Below are positions 36,575-44,867 of a stretch of 64,000 nt of DNA, piece by piece (within the stretch, counting starts at the first letter, position 1; each line of letters starts with the position of its first letter). A program made the translations under genes and the position numbers. The stretch spans positions 682,001 through 746,000 of the forward strand of contig CAWFAS010000003.1 in NCBI GenBank assembly GCA_963813895.1. Direction: 5' to 3'. This stretch comes from DASZWJ01 sp963813895. GTDB lineage: Bacteria; Pseudomonadota; Gammaproteobacteria; JAURND01. The notes beneath the pieces are model-generated. The model saw nothing but the letters and a program-made list of their open reading frames with translations, ran no database searches and was not told the DNA's origin.

Positions 36575-38035
36575 TTAAGCCCAATACGGGCAATATTCAG
36601 CAAATTTGTTCCCACTCTCAGGAGTTTTACGCTTAATACGACCTGTTTTCACCGCTTCTAAAATCAAATTAGTAATTTGGGTGCGTTGCTTCTCATGAAG
36701 TTTAAAGCGTTGGCGCAAAGTAGTATTGGTCAAGGATTTGCTTGATAAATGCTGTAATACTGCATGTTGATAACAAGCCTCAATACGTTCGAGCTGAGAC
36801 ATGTCAGAAAACTTGCGAGGAGAATATAGGGTCACTCGAAATGCGTTTTCTAGATTGGTAAATGTTACTGGTGGTAAATTATATAATTCCACTGCAGAAA
36901 TCACTTTTTCAAAACCGGTGCCTCGCTCTTCGCAGATACGATAGCGACGAAAAGCTGAAGCTAAACGCTCATTACGTGATTCCGGGGTAGTGCCAATCAG
37001 GCGGTCTAAGCGCTTACTAGAGGGTAAGCTTCCGGGATTAGTAAATTCTATTCTATCATCAAATATTTCAATCAGCGGGCCAGCACCAGTAATATTAAAA
37101 TCCTGATGGATTAATGCATTGGCGATTAATTCTCGTAAGGCAATTTCTGGATAAATGGTAGTTTGTGTTCGCAATGCCTGCTGAATGATTTCAGAATGCG
37201 GTAAAATTTGATTGAGGTAGCCGATTAATCCTTCAAAACCTATCGCATAACCTTTCTTTCCCAGCAATTCCCCAGTAGTGTCAACTTTATTAGTGCCTTG
37301 ATAACGAATAACCCTAATGCACTTACGAGCCAGTGTATCAAATTGATTGAGATCACGAGCTGCAGCTACAGCACCAAAGTTGGTAACATAATAACCTCTT
37401 CCTTCCGGTATCACTATTTTTTCATCTGTAAGCCAGTGCATTAATTGTGATTGATCTGTTGGTAAGGAGCGTTCCAACAATTTAGCGATGGTTTCAATAT
37501 CTAAAAGTTTCTGTACCTCCTCGGAGGTTAAAAGCAAAGATGCTCTCTGATCCTCCCAACATGGCTGCTTACTATGCAGCATAAGCCCACCAATTTCTTG
37601 ACGAGAAGCTTTGCGCGTTGTGCCTCCCGATCGAATCCAGGCTTCTTCTATAGATTTTCCTCGGCGATGTACAGGCTTATTGCGTTGCTCAGGGATGTGG
37701 ACAAATAACAAAGGGACATCTTCAACTTCGATAACCGCATGATCCAGACTCAGTGGCGGGTCAATTGCATCGCGCCCTAGATTGGTCAGTTTATCAATGA
37801 TGGGCGAGACTTCATGTGCTTTGATGCCTATTAAGTGAGCGTTTTGATCTGCGACACCATAAACAAGGTAGCCACCACCAGGGTAATTAGCAAAAGCTAT
37901 TAGGTGCTCAATTAAGCGATCATTTTTTTCAGATAAATTACTTTTCCAATCTAATTCATTACTTTCCTGAGGAAATGGTTTACGGCTAGTGGAAAATAAC
38001 AAAAGTGCTTGCTTAGTCCAATGTGCCCGACTCAT
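36575..38035 (-). CDS. AlbA_2 (Schlafen-type) domain protein with HATPase_c_4-like C-terminal part
   Basis: The 486-residue protein has an N-terminal AlbA_2 domain (NELDWKSNLSEKNDRLIEHL, IAFANYPGGGYLVYGVADQN) and a central region with ALRELIANALIHQDFNITGA, GPLIEIFDDRIEFTNPG and RNERLASAFRRYRICEERGT, GFEKVI, the pattern of ATP-binding proteins wrongly named RecG-like in many genomes. The C-terminus ends in a winged-helix-like segment (RQRFKLHEKQRTQITNLILE AVKTGRI). Such proteins are usually transcription regulators or antiviral/defence-associated factors; a precise role is not established. It is monocistronic with its promoter in 38036-38200. Confidence 0.82.
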   Translation of the reverse strand: MSRAHWTKQALLLFSTSRKPFPQESNELDWKSNLSEKNDRLIEHLIAFANYPGGGYLVYGVADQNAHLIGIKAHEVSPIIDKLTNLGRDAIDPPLSLDHAVIEVEDVPLLFVHIPEQRNKPVHRRGKSIEEAWIRSGGTTRKASRQEIGGLMLHSKQPCWEDQRASLLLTSEEVQKLLDIETIAKLLERSLPTDQSQLMHWLTDEKIVIPEGRGYYVTNFGAVAAARDLNQFDTLARKCIRVIRYQGTNKVDTTGELLGKKGYAIGFEGLIGYLNQILPHSEIIQQALRTQTTIYPEIALRELIANALIHQDFNITGAGPLIEIFDDRIEFTNPGSLPSSKRLDRLIGTTPESRNERLASAFRRYRICEERGTGFEKVISAVELYNLPPVTFTNLENAFRVTLYSPRKFSDMSQLERIEACYQHAVLQHLSSKSLTNTTLRQRFKLHEKQRTQITNLILEAVKTGRIKRKTPESGNKFAEYCPYWA

Positions 38036-38307
38036 GTTATAACAACCTATTGATTTATAATGGAAATTATAAAATTTCCGGATTCAAATGTAATAAAAAT
38101 AAAGCCTATTAACCTAAATATTGGGGTGGCGAAAGTAGTAGCATGGGATCCTTATGGCTTTAAGTTAAAGCTATCTATTTTCTTAAGGTACATAACAGCA
38201 TTCGACCCGCGATTAAAGTTATGAGCAGTTTATCAAGCTTAAACAACCCTTAAACCAGTTGCTTTTACCTACTGTAGGCAGGATAATAACCCTGCCTATG
38301 AGAGTAG
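38036..38307. other. Intergenic region between the AlbA_2 gene and the C4-like locus
   Basis: No gene was recognised. It should contain the promoter for the minus-strand AlbA_2 gene (AT-rich, 38040-38110) and for the plus-strand RNA locus. AGGCAGG at 38277-38283 and CCTGCCT at 38291-38297 form a short hairpin just before the structured RNA. Confidence 0.4.
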
Positions 38308-38310
38308 GCG

Positions 38311-38376
38311 CACCGGCCAGGTGTCTCACCACCTGAACCGGCACTTCCAAGACAAACCTAACCTACGAGGTTCATC
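38311..38376 (+). ncRNA. C4/CI-like antisense RNA, copy 2 (candidate)
   Basis: Stem 1 pairs CCGG (38313-38316) with CCGG (38338-38341) and AGGTG (38319-38323) with CACCT (38330-38334). Stem 2 pairs AACCT (38355-38359) with AGGTT (38368-38372) around an 8-nt loop. Compared with copy 1, the stem 1 bases change on both sides while pairing is kept; stem 2 and its ACGAGGTTCAT end are conserved. A small ORF follows at 38382. In P4-like elements a CI RNA of this family controls the replication operon. Confidence 0.5.
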
Positions 38377-38381
38377 TGGCC

Positions 38382-38591
38382 ATGTCAGTTTACACCAACG
38401 CGCTCACGCGCAAAAACCCTTTTTGTACTTTCTACGATTCTTCCCGCAGCGGGCTTATGCCTGTGCTTCGCAGGTCAAAGCCAACCACTGCCCTGTTTCA
38501 CCCCTCCGACCATGATGTGTTTTGGAGCCGGGGCAGTGTTTTTGCTTGCGGAAAAGGAGCCGTTCAAGAGTCAATGGGCGGAGTAGACTAG
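38382..38591 (+). CDS. Small ORF downstream of C4-like RNA copy 2
   Basis: The 69-codon ORF reads MSVYTNALTRKNPFCTFYDS and continues SRSGLMPVLRRSKPTTALFH. Its start overlaps the end of the structured RNA, as target ORFs of C4-type RNAs do. Other frames here are also open, so coding is not certain, but the first 18 codons match the ORF at 30397 in position and in sequence. It may be an Ash-like or translation-attenuation ORF. Confidence 0.45.
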   Translation: MSVYTNALTRKNPFCTFYDSSRSGLMPVLRRSKPTTALFHPSDHDVFWSRGSVFACGKGAVQESMGGVD

Positions 38592-38690
38592 CAGAGGGGG
38601 GATTGATGGCGGAGCGTATTTGGCCGCTCCGCTGTTGGTCTTTCATTTGCTCGTCTACCCGCCTGACTGTTTTCACAGTGAGGGGTGACT

Positions 38691-39461
38691 ATGCACACAC
38701 GGTTATCCGCTATTCTTCAGGTCATTCAGCCGTTGGTGATTGAGATTCATCAACATTCGCTCTTTGCAGCTGTTAACTCCATTCAACGATTGCGCCGATT
38801 TGCTGAAATCCATGTCTTTGTGGTCTGGGATTTTATCTGTTTGCTCAAAGCCCTCCAACGCCAACTCAGTAGTACTGAGTTATTATGGACGCCACCGCAA
38901 AATCATATAGGTTGCTATTTGATCAACACACTGTTGACCGAAGAAGAAAGTGACAACATTGACGACCGCTATTTGAGTCATTTTGAGCTATACGTGCAGG
39001 CTATGCAGGAATGCGGTGCTGACACACAGCCTATTCATCATTTTATCGCGCATATCCGTCAACAAGCGAATTTAGAAACAGCATTACTACGGAGCGATGC
39101 GCCGCTACCGGCACAGCGTTTCGTCCAAGACACCTTTAACATCATTAAAAAAAGCAACCATCACATCGCCGCTTCCCTAGCTTTTGCTCGAGAACATATC
39201 ACTTCCGGCATGTTTTCCGCCTTATTGCATCATCTAAATCCTGAAAATCCCGATTCATTAAAAAGCTTTATACAGTATTTTCAACGCCATATTGAATTGG
39301 ACAGTCATAAACACAGCCAGCAATCCCAATTACTGGTAGCCGAGTTGTGCGACCAGAATGAAAATAAATGGCAAGAAGCGACTGGGGCCGCCATTTTTTC
39401 TCTACAAAGCCGCCTGCGATTGCTGGATGAGATTCACGCAGCAATATTGATTAAAGGATAA
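38691..39461 (+). CDS. DUF3050 protein, heme-oxygenase-like fold
   Basis: The 256-residue protein matches DUF3050: IHQHSLFAAVNSIQRLRRFA, EIHVFVVWDFICLLKALQRQ, NHIGCYLINTLLTEEESDN, and a C-terminal HIELDSHKHSQQSQLLVAEL with RLRLLDEIHAAI. The conserved His/Glu residues (IHQHS, EIHVF, HIELDSHKH) are placed as in heme-oxygenase-like metalloenzymes, so binding of a di-iron or heme cofactor is plausible but not proved. I use the ATG at 38691, preceded by GAGGGG. It is 5 bases upstream of the histidine kinase gene and is first in the operon, suggesting it makes or senses the signal. Confidence 0.8.
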   Translation: MHTRLSAILQVIQPLVIEIHQHSLFAAVNSIQRLRRFAEIHVFVVWDFICLLKALQRQLSSTELLWTPPQNHIGCYLINTLLTEEESDNIDDRYLSHFELYVQAMQECGADTQPIHHFIAHIRQQANLETALLRSDAPLPAQRFVQDTFNIIKKSNHHIAASLAFAREHITSGMFSALLHHLNPENPDSLKSFIQYFQRHIELDSHKHSQQSQLLVAELCDQNENKWQEATGAAIFSLQSRLRLLDEIHAAILIKG

Positions 39462-39466
39462 ACTTA

Positions 39467-40633
39467 ATGGATGCCTATCAGGAAATATTAAACGAAACAA
39501 TTTTTCAGCATATCCCGCAGTACATTTTTTGGAAAAATACCGATTCAGTCTATCTCGGTTGCAACGACAATTACGCTAAGCTGCTAGGGTTGAACAACCC
39601 CCAAGATATTATCGGCAAAACCGATTATGAAATCAGCTGGCTACCGGATGGCGATACCGCCCATCAATTCCGCCTGGGTGACCAAGAAACGCTGGCGGGT
39701 CGCCACATTACCAATCAAGAAGAATGGCTCTCATTACCTAATGGTAAAAAAATCCTGACCTTGATTAACAAAGTTCCTTTAATCAATAAATCTGGGGATA
39801 TCCTCGGGGTACTCGGCGTAGCTACCGATATCACTGAGAAAAAGCGAATCGAAGCCCATTTAGCCAAAACCGATCATCAACTTCAAGGTATGGCTATCAT
39901 CAGCGCAAGTATCTCTCACGAATTACGCACGCCTTTGGCGGCATTAAAAAATGCAGCAGAAGGTATTCGCCCTTTACTGCCTCTATTGATGGAAACCTAT
40001 GAAATAGCTGCTATCAGCCAATTGCCTATTCCCTCTATCTCTAAAAGAAAACAACACTTACTCAGCACCTTAATAGACAGCCTGGATCGCAAAGTTGATG
40101 AATCCAATCGCATTTTAGACATGATGCTCATGAATAGCCGCTACAATCAGGATAAACCCACCGCTTTGAAAAAATGCTCGATTCAACGATGCATCAACCA
40201 GGCGTTGGCTCAGTATAGCTTCCCCAAGCATTGCCCTGTAATACATTGGCAAGACAACAGCGACTTTACATTCTACGGCCAAGAATCTTTATTGATACAT
40301 GTTTTGTTGAACTTGCTGAAGAACAGCATCTACTGCATACAAAAATCCGGCAAAGGTGAAATCGAAATATGGCTTGAATCCACATTTCATGAAAATATCT
40401 TGCATTTTAAGGATACCGGTCTGGGTATCCGACCGGAGAATTTACCCAAAATCTTTGATTTATTTTTTACCGTCGGTACCAATAAAGGCACCGGCATAGG
40501 CTTGGCCTTTTGCAACATGATTCTGCAAAGCTTCAGCGGGTCAATTACCTGTCAATCGGAATGGCAACATTTCACCGAATTTCTATTACATTTTCCCAAA
40601 ACACCCACTCTTCAGGAACAAGCCCATGCATAA
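39467..40633 (+). CDS. Soluble PAS-domain sensor histidine kinase
   Basis: The 388-residue kinase has an N-terminal PAS domain (IPQYIFWKNTDSVYLGCNDN, YAKLLGL, KTDYEISW, VATDITEKKR; residues ~10-125), a HisKA domain with the phospho-accepting His151 in ASISHELRTPLAAL, and a catalytic ATPase domain (LLNLLKNSIYCIQKSG, DTGLGI, GTGIGLAFC). There are no membrane segments, so it senses a cytoplasmic signal. An AAAGGA lies before the ATG. It overlaps the response regulator by 8 bases. The DUF3050 gene is immediately upstream. The catalytic part is distantly like LqsS/CqsS kinases. Confidence 0.93.
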   Translation: MDAYQEILNETIFQHIPQYIFWKNTDSVYLGCNDNYAKLLGLNNPQDIIGKTDYEISWLPDGDTAHQFRLGDQETLAGRHITNQEEWLSLPNGKKILTLINKVPLINKSGDILGVLGVATDITEKKRIEAHLAKTDHQLQGMAIISASISHELRTPLAALKNAAEGIRPLLPLLMETYEIAAISQLPIPSISKRKQHLLSTLIDSLDRKVDESNRILDMMLMNSRYNQDKPTALKKCSIQRCINQALAQYSFPKHCPVIHWQDNSDFTFYGQESLLIHVLLNLLKNSIYCIQKSGKGEIEIWLESTFHENILHFKDTGLGIRPENLPKIFDLFFTVGTNKGTGIGLAFCNMILQSFSGSITCQSEWQHFTEFLLHFPKTPTLQEQAHA

Positions 40634-41606
40634 AATAGCTGCCTTTTACCATCCAACCACCTTAACACTAGTTGATGACGATCATGATTTTCTAGTCGGT
40701 TTAGCGTTAGCTTTAGATGACCATTTTCATTGCAATACTTTTACATCCCCTGATGAGGTAGAAACTTTCTTTCACGCCCACCATTTAAAGCAAATAGAAA
40801 ATAATATCAACTATTTAAATATTACAGAAAGAGGCTGGTCGGATTTACAAATGGATGTGCAAATTAATTCCATTTATCGCCAGGTTTTCAATCCACATCG
40901 CTTTGCCAAATATTGCATATTAATCATTGACTACGATATGCCAAGCCGCAACGGTTTGGATCTGGCTCGTGCATTAAAAACGGCTCTCCCCGTTAAGATA
41001 ATTCTTTTGACGGGCGAAGCGGATCGAGAAACTGCTATTATGGCTTTCAATGCCAAAGAAATTGACCGTTTTGTATCTAAAAGTGAAGCGGGGTACCATC
41101 GTAAATTGATTCGTTATGTTCAGGAATTACAGCGGGATTATTTTATCGAACAATCCATAGCCATATTAAAATCTTTAGACATCCAGGAAGTGCGTCCATT
41201 ACAAGAACCTGCATTCATCCGTCTATTCGAATCCATTTGTGAGCAATACGGCTGTGTAGAGTACTACCTATTGGACGAATCTTGCAGCTTTTTATTGCTG
41301 GACGCTGAGGGTCATGAAACCTGGTTGATTCTACGTTCTCCTATGGACATGGAGAGCTATTTTGAACTCGCTGAAGATGAAGATGAAACGATACAAAAAA
41401 ATATCTTAAAATCTCTAAAAAATCACAGCAAACTTGCCTTTTTACGGCAAGGCAGTGAAGGTATCCAACCGGTCAACCAGTGGTTATTTATAGAAGCCCA
41501 TTCCCTACCAGGTACCGATATGTTTTATGGATTGTTGCATGGCAAGATAGGATACGAAAAACCTGAAAAAATTCAGACTTATTCGGAATTTTTAAAAATG
41601 GGTTAA
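40626..41606 (+). CDS. Response regulator with unusual receiver and unknown output domain (LqsR-like)
   Basis: The 326-residue protein has receiver residues Asp17-Asp19 (LVDDDHD), the phospho-acceptor Asp102 (ILIIDYDMP), Thr129 (LLTGEAD) and Lys152 (FVSKSE). Between the second and third strands there is an insertion of about 45 residues. The C-terminal 165 residues (EQYGCVEYYLLDESCSFLLL DAEGHETWLILRSP) match no DNA-binding or enzymatic domain that I know. Overall size and layout resemble Legionella LqsR, an atypical regulator of a quorum-sensing circuit; this is a resemblance, not a demonstrated orthology. It is last in the operon. Confidence 0.83.
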   Translation: MHKIAAFYHPTTLTLVDDDHDFLVGLALALDDHFHCNTFTSPDEVETFFHAHHLKQIENNINYLNITERGWSDLQMDVQINSIYRQVFNPHRFAKYCILIIDYDMPSRNGLDLARALKTALPVKIILLTGEADRETAIMAFNAKEIDRFVSKSEAGYHRKLIRYVQELQRDYFIEQSIAILKSLDIQEVRPLQEPAFIRLFESICEQYGCVEYYLLDESCSFLLLDAEGHETWLILRSPMDMESYFELAEDEDETIQKNILKSLKNHSKLAFLRQGSEGIQPVNQWLFIEAHSLPGTDMFYGLLHGKIGYEKPEKIQTYSEFLKMG

Positions 41607-41612
41607 ATGATG

Positions 41613-41825
41613 TTAGATTCCTATAGAAAAGTTTTTCTGAGAGTCTTTATGCACCCTCCAATCCTTATCCATTTTTAAAACAAATTTGGCTGCTTCAATT
41701 AGAAAAAATTCTTTATTCTGTATCCCTGCCCATTGGGTATATTGATTTATTTCTGCATCCAAAGGTTTGGGTAATTTTGCGATGACTCTAACGGTTTCCA
41801 AATCCACAGGTTTAATAATCGGCAT
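41613..41825 (-). CDS. Small ribbon-helix-helix-like protein
   Basis: The 70-residue protein reads VRVIAKLPKPLDAEINQYTQ followed by WAGIQNKEFFLIEAAKFVL, a strand followed by two helices as in ribbon-helix-helix DNA-binding proteins. It is convergent with the response regulator, with 6 bases between stops. An antitoxin or a plasmid-type repressor would be typical; no toxin gene is adjacent. Confidence 0.55.
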   Translation of the reverse strand: MPIIKPVDLETVRVIAKLPKPLDAEINQYTQWAGIQNKEFFLIEAAKFVLKMDKDWRVHKDSQKNFSIGI

Positions 41826-42027
41826 AAATGACTCCGTTGTGCTGTTTGATAGGTATAAAACAGGATAATTATTTTGACCTTAATTGTCTATACACCGTTG
41901 TTTCTTTAGCGCTTACTAAAATTGACCCATATCCGCTAAGATAAATTGACCCCTTTGTTGCACATAATGCTGGAAGATAATGTCTTTAATAAAATAAATA
42001 AAAATTAATTGTTGTTGCGCAAGGTGT

Positions 42028-42143
42028 ATTGTGGGCGAGAAACCAGCGAGTGTGGTCAAACTCTGGATAACATGTATTCGTTATCCAGGGTTTGTCCACA
42101 CGTCCCGAAGGGCGATGGTTGGTCCGCAGGACTCGTCCACAAT
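42028..42143. repeat. Long hairpin downstream of istB
   Basis: The 22-bp inner arms at 42050-42071 and 42080-42101 (GTGTGG...GGATAAC and its inverse) pair with two mismatches around an 8-nt loop. Outer words ATTGTGGGCGAG and CTCGTCCACAAT also pair. Word content matches the palindrome at 36210-36319. It lies between the istB stop and the left tip of the element. Confidence 0.65.
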
Positions 42144-42187
42144 GGGATACTGCGATTCATTGTTTAGGCTGCATAATAAGGGGTGTG

Positions 42188-44867
42188 TTAATGCGATCGA
42201 TCTTTCTTACGATTTTTGGTGGGTAGTTTAATGGTTTGATTCTGAGTGGGTTGGCGTAAACTGGGGCCTTGTATAGGGATGGTGATACAGTGGTGTTTCA
42301 GTCGATCCAATAAAGCATCCACTAAGGGTTTATTATTAAAAAGATCATACCATTGCTCAAAGGGCAAATTCGTAGTAATGATGGTAGCTTTTCTACCATA
42401 GCGCATATCCATCAATTTAAAAAATGCATTAACTTGTTGGGGGTTCAGCGTGAGATATCCTAACTCGTCAATCAATAAAATATCATATCGCGCCAAGGCA
42501 TTGATTAACTTACCAGTGCTTCTATCAGCTAAAGAGGCATATAACTCATCCAGTAATTCTTGTGCACTATAAAAGCGGCCACGATAACCATTAACTAATG
42601 CTTCCCGTAATAATCCGATGGCCAGTCCCGATTTCCCAGTGCCTGGATCGCCGATGAAGATAATATTTTCCACGCGTTGAATAAATTCAAGGCTGGCCAG
42701 GTTCATGATTTGACTTTTGTTAATGCTGGGTTGGGCATCAAAGGGGAAGGTCATCAAACTCCAATCCCAGGGTAGTTTAGCTTGTTGTATTCTATTGTTA
42801 AGACTACGTTCCTGGCGATAGTTAAATTCGGCTTCAAGTAATTGCCTCAAGCTGTGCGTTAAAGCACATTGACTTTGCTCTGCTTGAGTCAACACCTCAT
42901 TTAATTGAGCCTGCATGCCTCTGAGTTTTAATAATTCACATAACTGTTATTGAGTAGAGCGACGTTCTTCGTTAGTTGTTCGCCGCCCCCTCGTTAGAAC
43001 CCATCGTGCCCTATTAAGGCAATAGGCTCAGGATAAATACATTTACGACTACCCACAGGCTAGAAAAGCTTGTGACATATTTTTGCTTTTGGAAACGCTA
43101 CTCTGTCTAGAAACGTTTGGAATTGCTCCCAATTAAATGATTTTCGTTGACTCCTGCGGTTGAGCCACTTGAATAGAATTCTCTTCACTTTGTGAGCAAA
43201 TATTTTAACGTATGCATAGTTGTGAGATACTCCATAATACTGGATATGACCTCTCAATTTTGCAGCCGCAGTTTTCATTATTTGTTTCAGTGATGTTCTA
43301 TTCCTGATATTACGGGCCCAGTCATTGACTTTCTTTAGCTTCGATCGAAGTCTCTTGCCGTTGGTTTTCATTTTTATGAGGTAGTATCCCTTGCGAGACT
43401 TACCGATATAGAATGTGAATCCCAGAAAATCAAATGTTTCCTGCGCCTCGCCACGTTGTTTGCTACGTTTGGAGAATTTTACGAGCTTAGTTTTATCCTC
43501 GTTCATTTTCAACCCGTATTCTGCAAGGCGACGACCCAAGGCTACTTTGATACGTTCTGCATCTTGATTATATTGACAGCAGATGACAATATCATCAGCG
43601 TACCGTACCATTTTCACCTTGCCCGTACAGTGTGGTTGTACCGTTTCATCCATCCATTCATCGATTACTTCGTGAGCAAATATATTTGCGATGATGGGGC
43701 TGCAACCCGAACCTTGGGTGACCCCTTCATCACTTATCGTCAGCTCCCCTTCGGTTAATACACCTGATTTAAACATTCTCATCAGATAACGTATTAATCT
43801 TGGATCGCTGATCTTTTTGCTGATAATCTCCACCACTCTTTCGTGTGAGATACTGCCGAAGTAATTCGATAGATCAACATCAATCACTGTTTCTACTACG
43901 TGTGTACTCAGATAAGCATACAGATCTCCGATCGCATCATGACAGCTTCTTCCAGGTCGAAACCCATAGGAATTTTCGTGGAATAATGGCTCATAGATGC
44001 TTTCCAATACTTTATGCATCATCCGCTGGATGATTTTATCTTCGAAATTGCTGATACCTAATGGGCGCGTCGCGCCTGGTTTCCCATCCTTCGGAATCAG
44101 CACTTGTCGTACTGGCCCGGGGATGTAAGCCATGCGTTTCATCCGACCCATTAAATTCTTCAGATTATCATCCAATTGTTCTCCGTAGCTTGCTTTGTCT
44201 ACCCCATCACTCCCAATTGCCTTCTGTCCATCCAGCTCATGGAAGCATGCCCGCAGTGATTCCTCATTGATATGGTGGATCACGTGCGTGAATACCATAT
44301 CAGGGTTCGCTGCTGATAGTGCCGCTATTCTTTTCAATTTCATTTCCGTCAGTATTGAGTTTTCTGTGAACTCCATGACGTCTCCTCTACTCAGAGTATA
44401 TTTGCCCAGTGTCCTTCCCTCCCCGCTCGTTACTTCGCTTCGTCGGTACTACGACACATCTGACTTCCCGATAGACTTTTCGAGGTCCTTGTTTTTGAGG
44501 CTTGTTCCCCGATACTACTGTCCTTCTGAGATCTATCTGGACCTCCCACGTTCACCCTTCTACTTTTATTGCATGCCATGCTCTAAGACCCCGAGGATGT
44601 TACCTAACTCTGCCCATCGTGATTTAGGTAATGTTGCCTTCTGGTAACTTGAGACCATCGGCCAGTTCCTAACGTTAAACTTTTCGGAGCTCAATCACTT
44701 CAGCTTGCGCTTACGGCCTGCAATTTTTCCTGCCTACGCTTAACTTGTTACATTACTGCAGCATGCCCAAGGCTAGATACGAAATGTGCTGGGTCAGCAC
44801 TTTCTCGGCAGCACTTCCAGCTGCTAGCAGAGTGGTGCTTTCGTGGCGCACCAAGTTTTGCTTTCAT
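42188..44867 (-). CDS. istB: IstB, AAA+ helper ATPase of the IS21-like element, split by a group II intron
   Basis: The ATP-binding helper has Walker A IIFIGDPGTGKSGLAIGL, Walker B YDILLIDELGYL, and TTNLPFEQWYDLF. The start lies 16 bases before the intron: ATGAAAGCAAAACTTG at 44852-44867 overlaps the istA stop (ATGA). Joining this to AGTTATGTGAA at 42945 gives MKAKLELCELLKLRGMQAQL, which fits the IstB N-terminus. The second exon alone could start at 42916 (MQAQLNEVLTQAEQSQ). Product after splicing is about 257 residues. IstB regulates target choice and activity of IstA. Confidence 0.88.
42997..43029 (-). ncRNA. Group II intron domain V
   Basis: GAGCCTATTGCCT-TAA-containing loop-ATAGGGCACGATGGGTTC forms the small catalytic hairpin with AGC near its 5' end and GGTTC at its 3' end. 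It lies between the maturase stop at 43060 and the 3' splice site at 42946. Confidence 0.7.
43060..44376 (-). CDS. ltrA: Group II intron reverse transcriptase/maturase
   Basis: The 438-residue protein contains IPKDGKPGATRPLGISNFED, NSYGFRPGRSCHDAIGDLYA, DVDLSNYFGSISHER, EGVTQGSGCSPIIANIFAHE, and the catalytic VRYADDIVICC at about residue 258, followed by NEDKTKLVKFSKR and FDFLGFTFYIG. Domain X has KLRGHIQYYGVSHNY. There is no HNH domain. Note EGVTQGSG where most maturases have x-G-x-P-Q-G. It differs clearly from the maturases at 27905 and 34630, so three distinct introns are present. Confidence 0.93.
   Translation of the reverse strand: MEFTENSILTEMKLKRIAALSAANPDMVFTHVIHHINEESLRACFHELDGQKAIGSDGVDKASYGEQLDDNLKNLMGRMKRMAYIPGPVRQVLIPKDGKPGATRPLGISNFEDKIIQRMMHKVLESIYEPLFHENSYGFRPGRSCHDAIGDLYAYLSTHVVETVIDVDLSNYFGSISHERVVEIISKKISDPRLIRYLMRMFKSGVLTEGELTISDEGVTQGSGCSPIIANIFAHEVIDEWMDETVQPHCTGKVKMVRYADDIVICCQYNQDAERIKVALGRRLAEYGLKMNEDKTKLVKFSKRSKQRGEAQETFDFLGFTFYIGKSRKGYYLIKMKTNGKRLRSKLKKVNDWARNIRNRTSLKQIMKTAAAKLRGHIQYYGVSHNYAYVKIFAHKVKRILFKWLNRRSQRKSFNWEQFQTFLDRVAFPKAKICHKLF

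Larger units (their letters stand above)
42946..44851 (-). mobile_element. Group II intron in istB
   Basis: On the minus strand the intron starts GTGCGCCACGAAAGCACC at 44851 and ends ...GCTCTACTCAATAAC at 42946. These limits restore the istB frame. It has a ~470-nt 5' structured region, a maturase ORF, domain V and domain VI. It sits inside the sixth codon of istB. Confidence 0.87.

Noticed and set aside
38455..38676. 73-codon minus-strand frame opposite the small ORF at 38382
   Set aside because: No conserved counterpart exists at the other C4-like locus, whereas the plus-strand start does have one.
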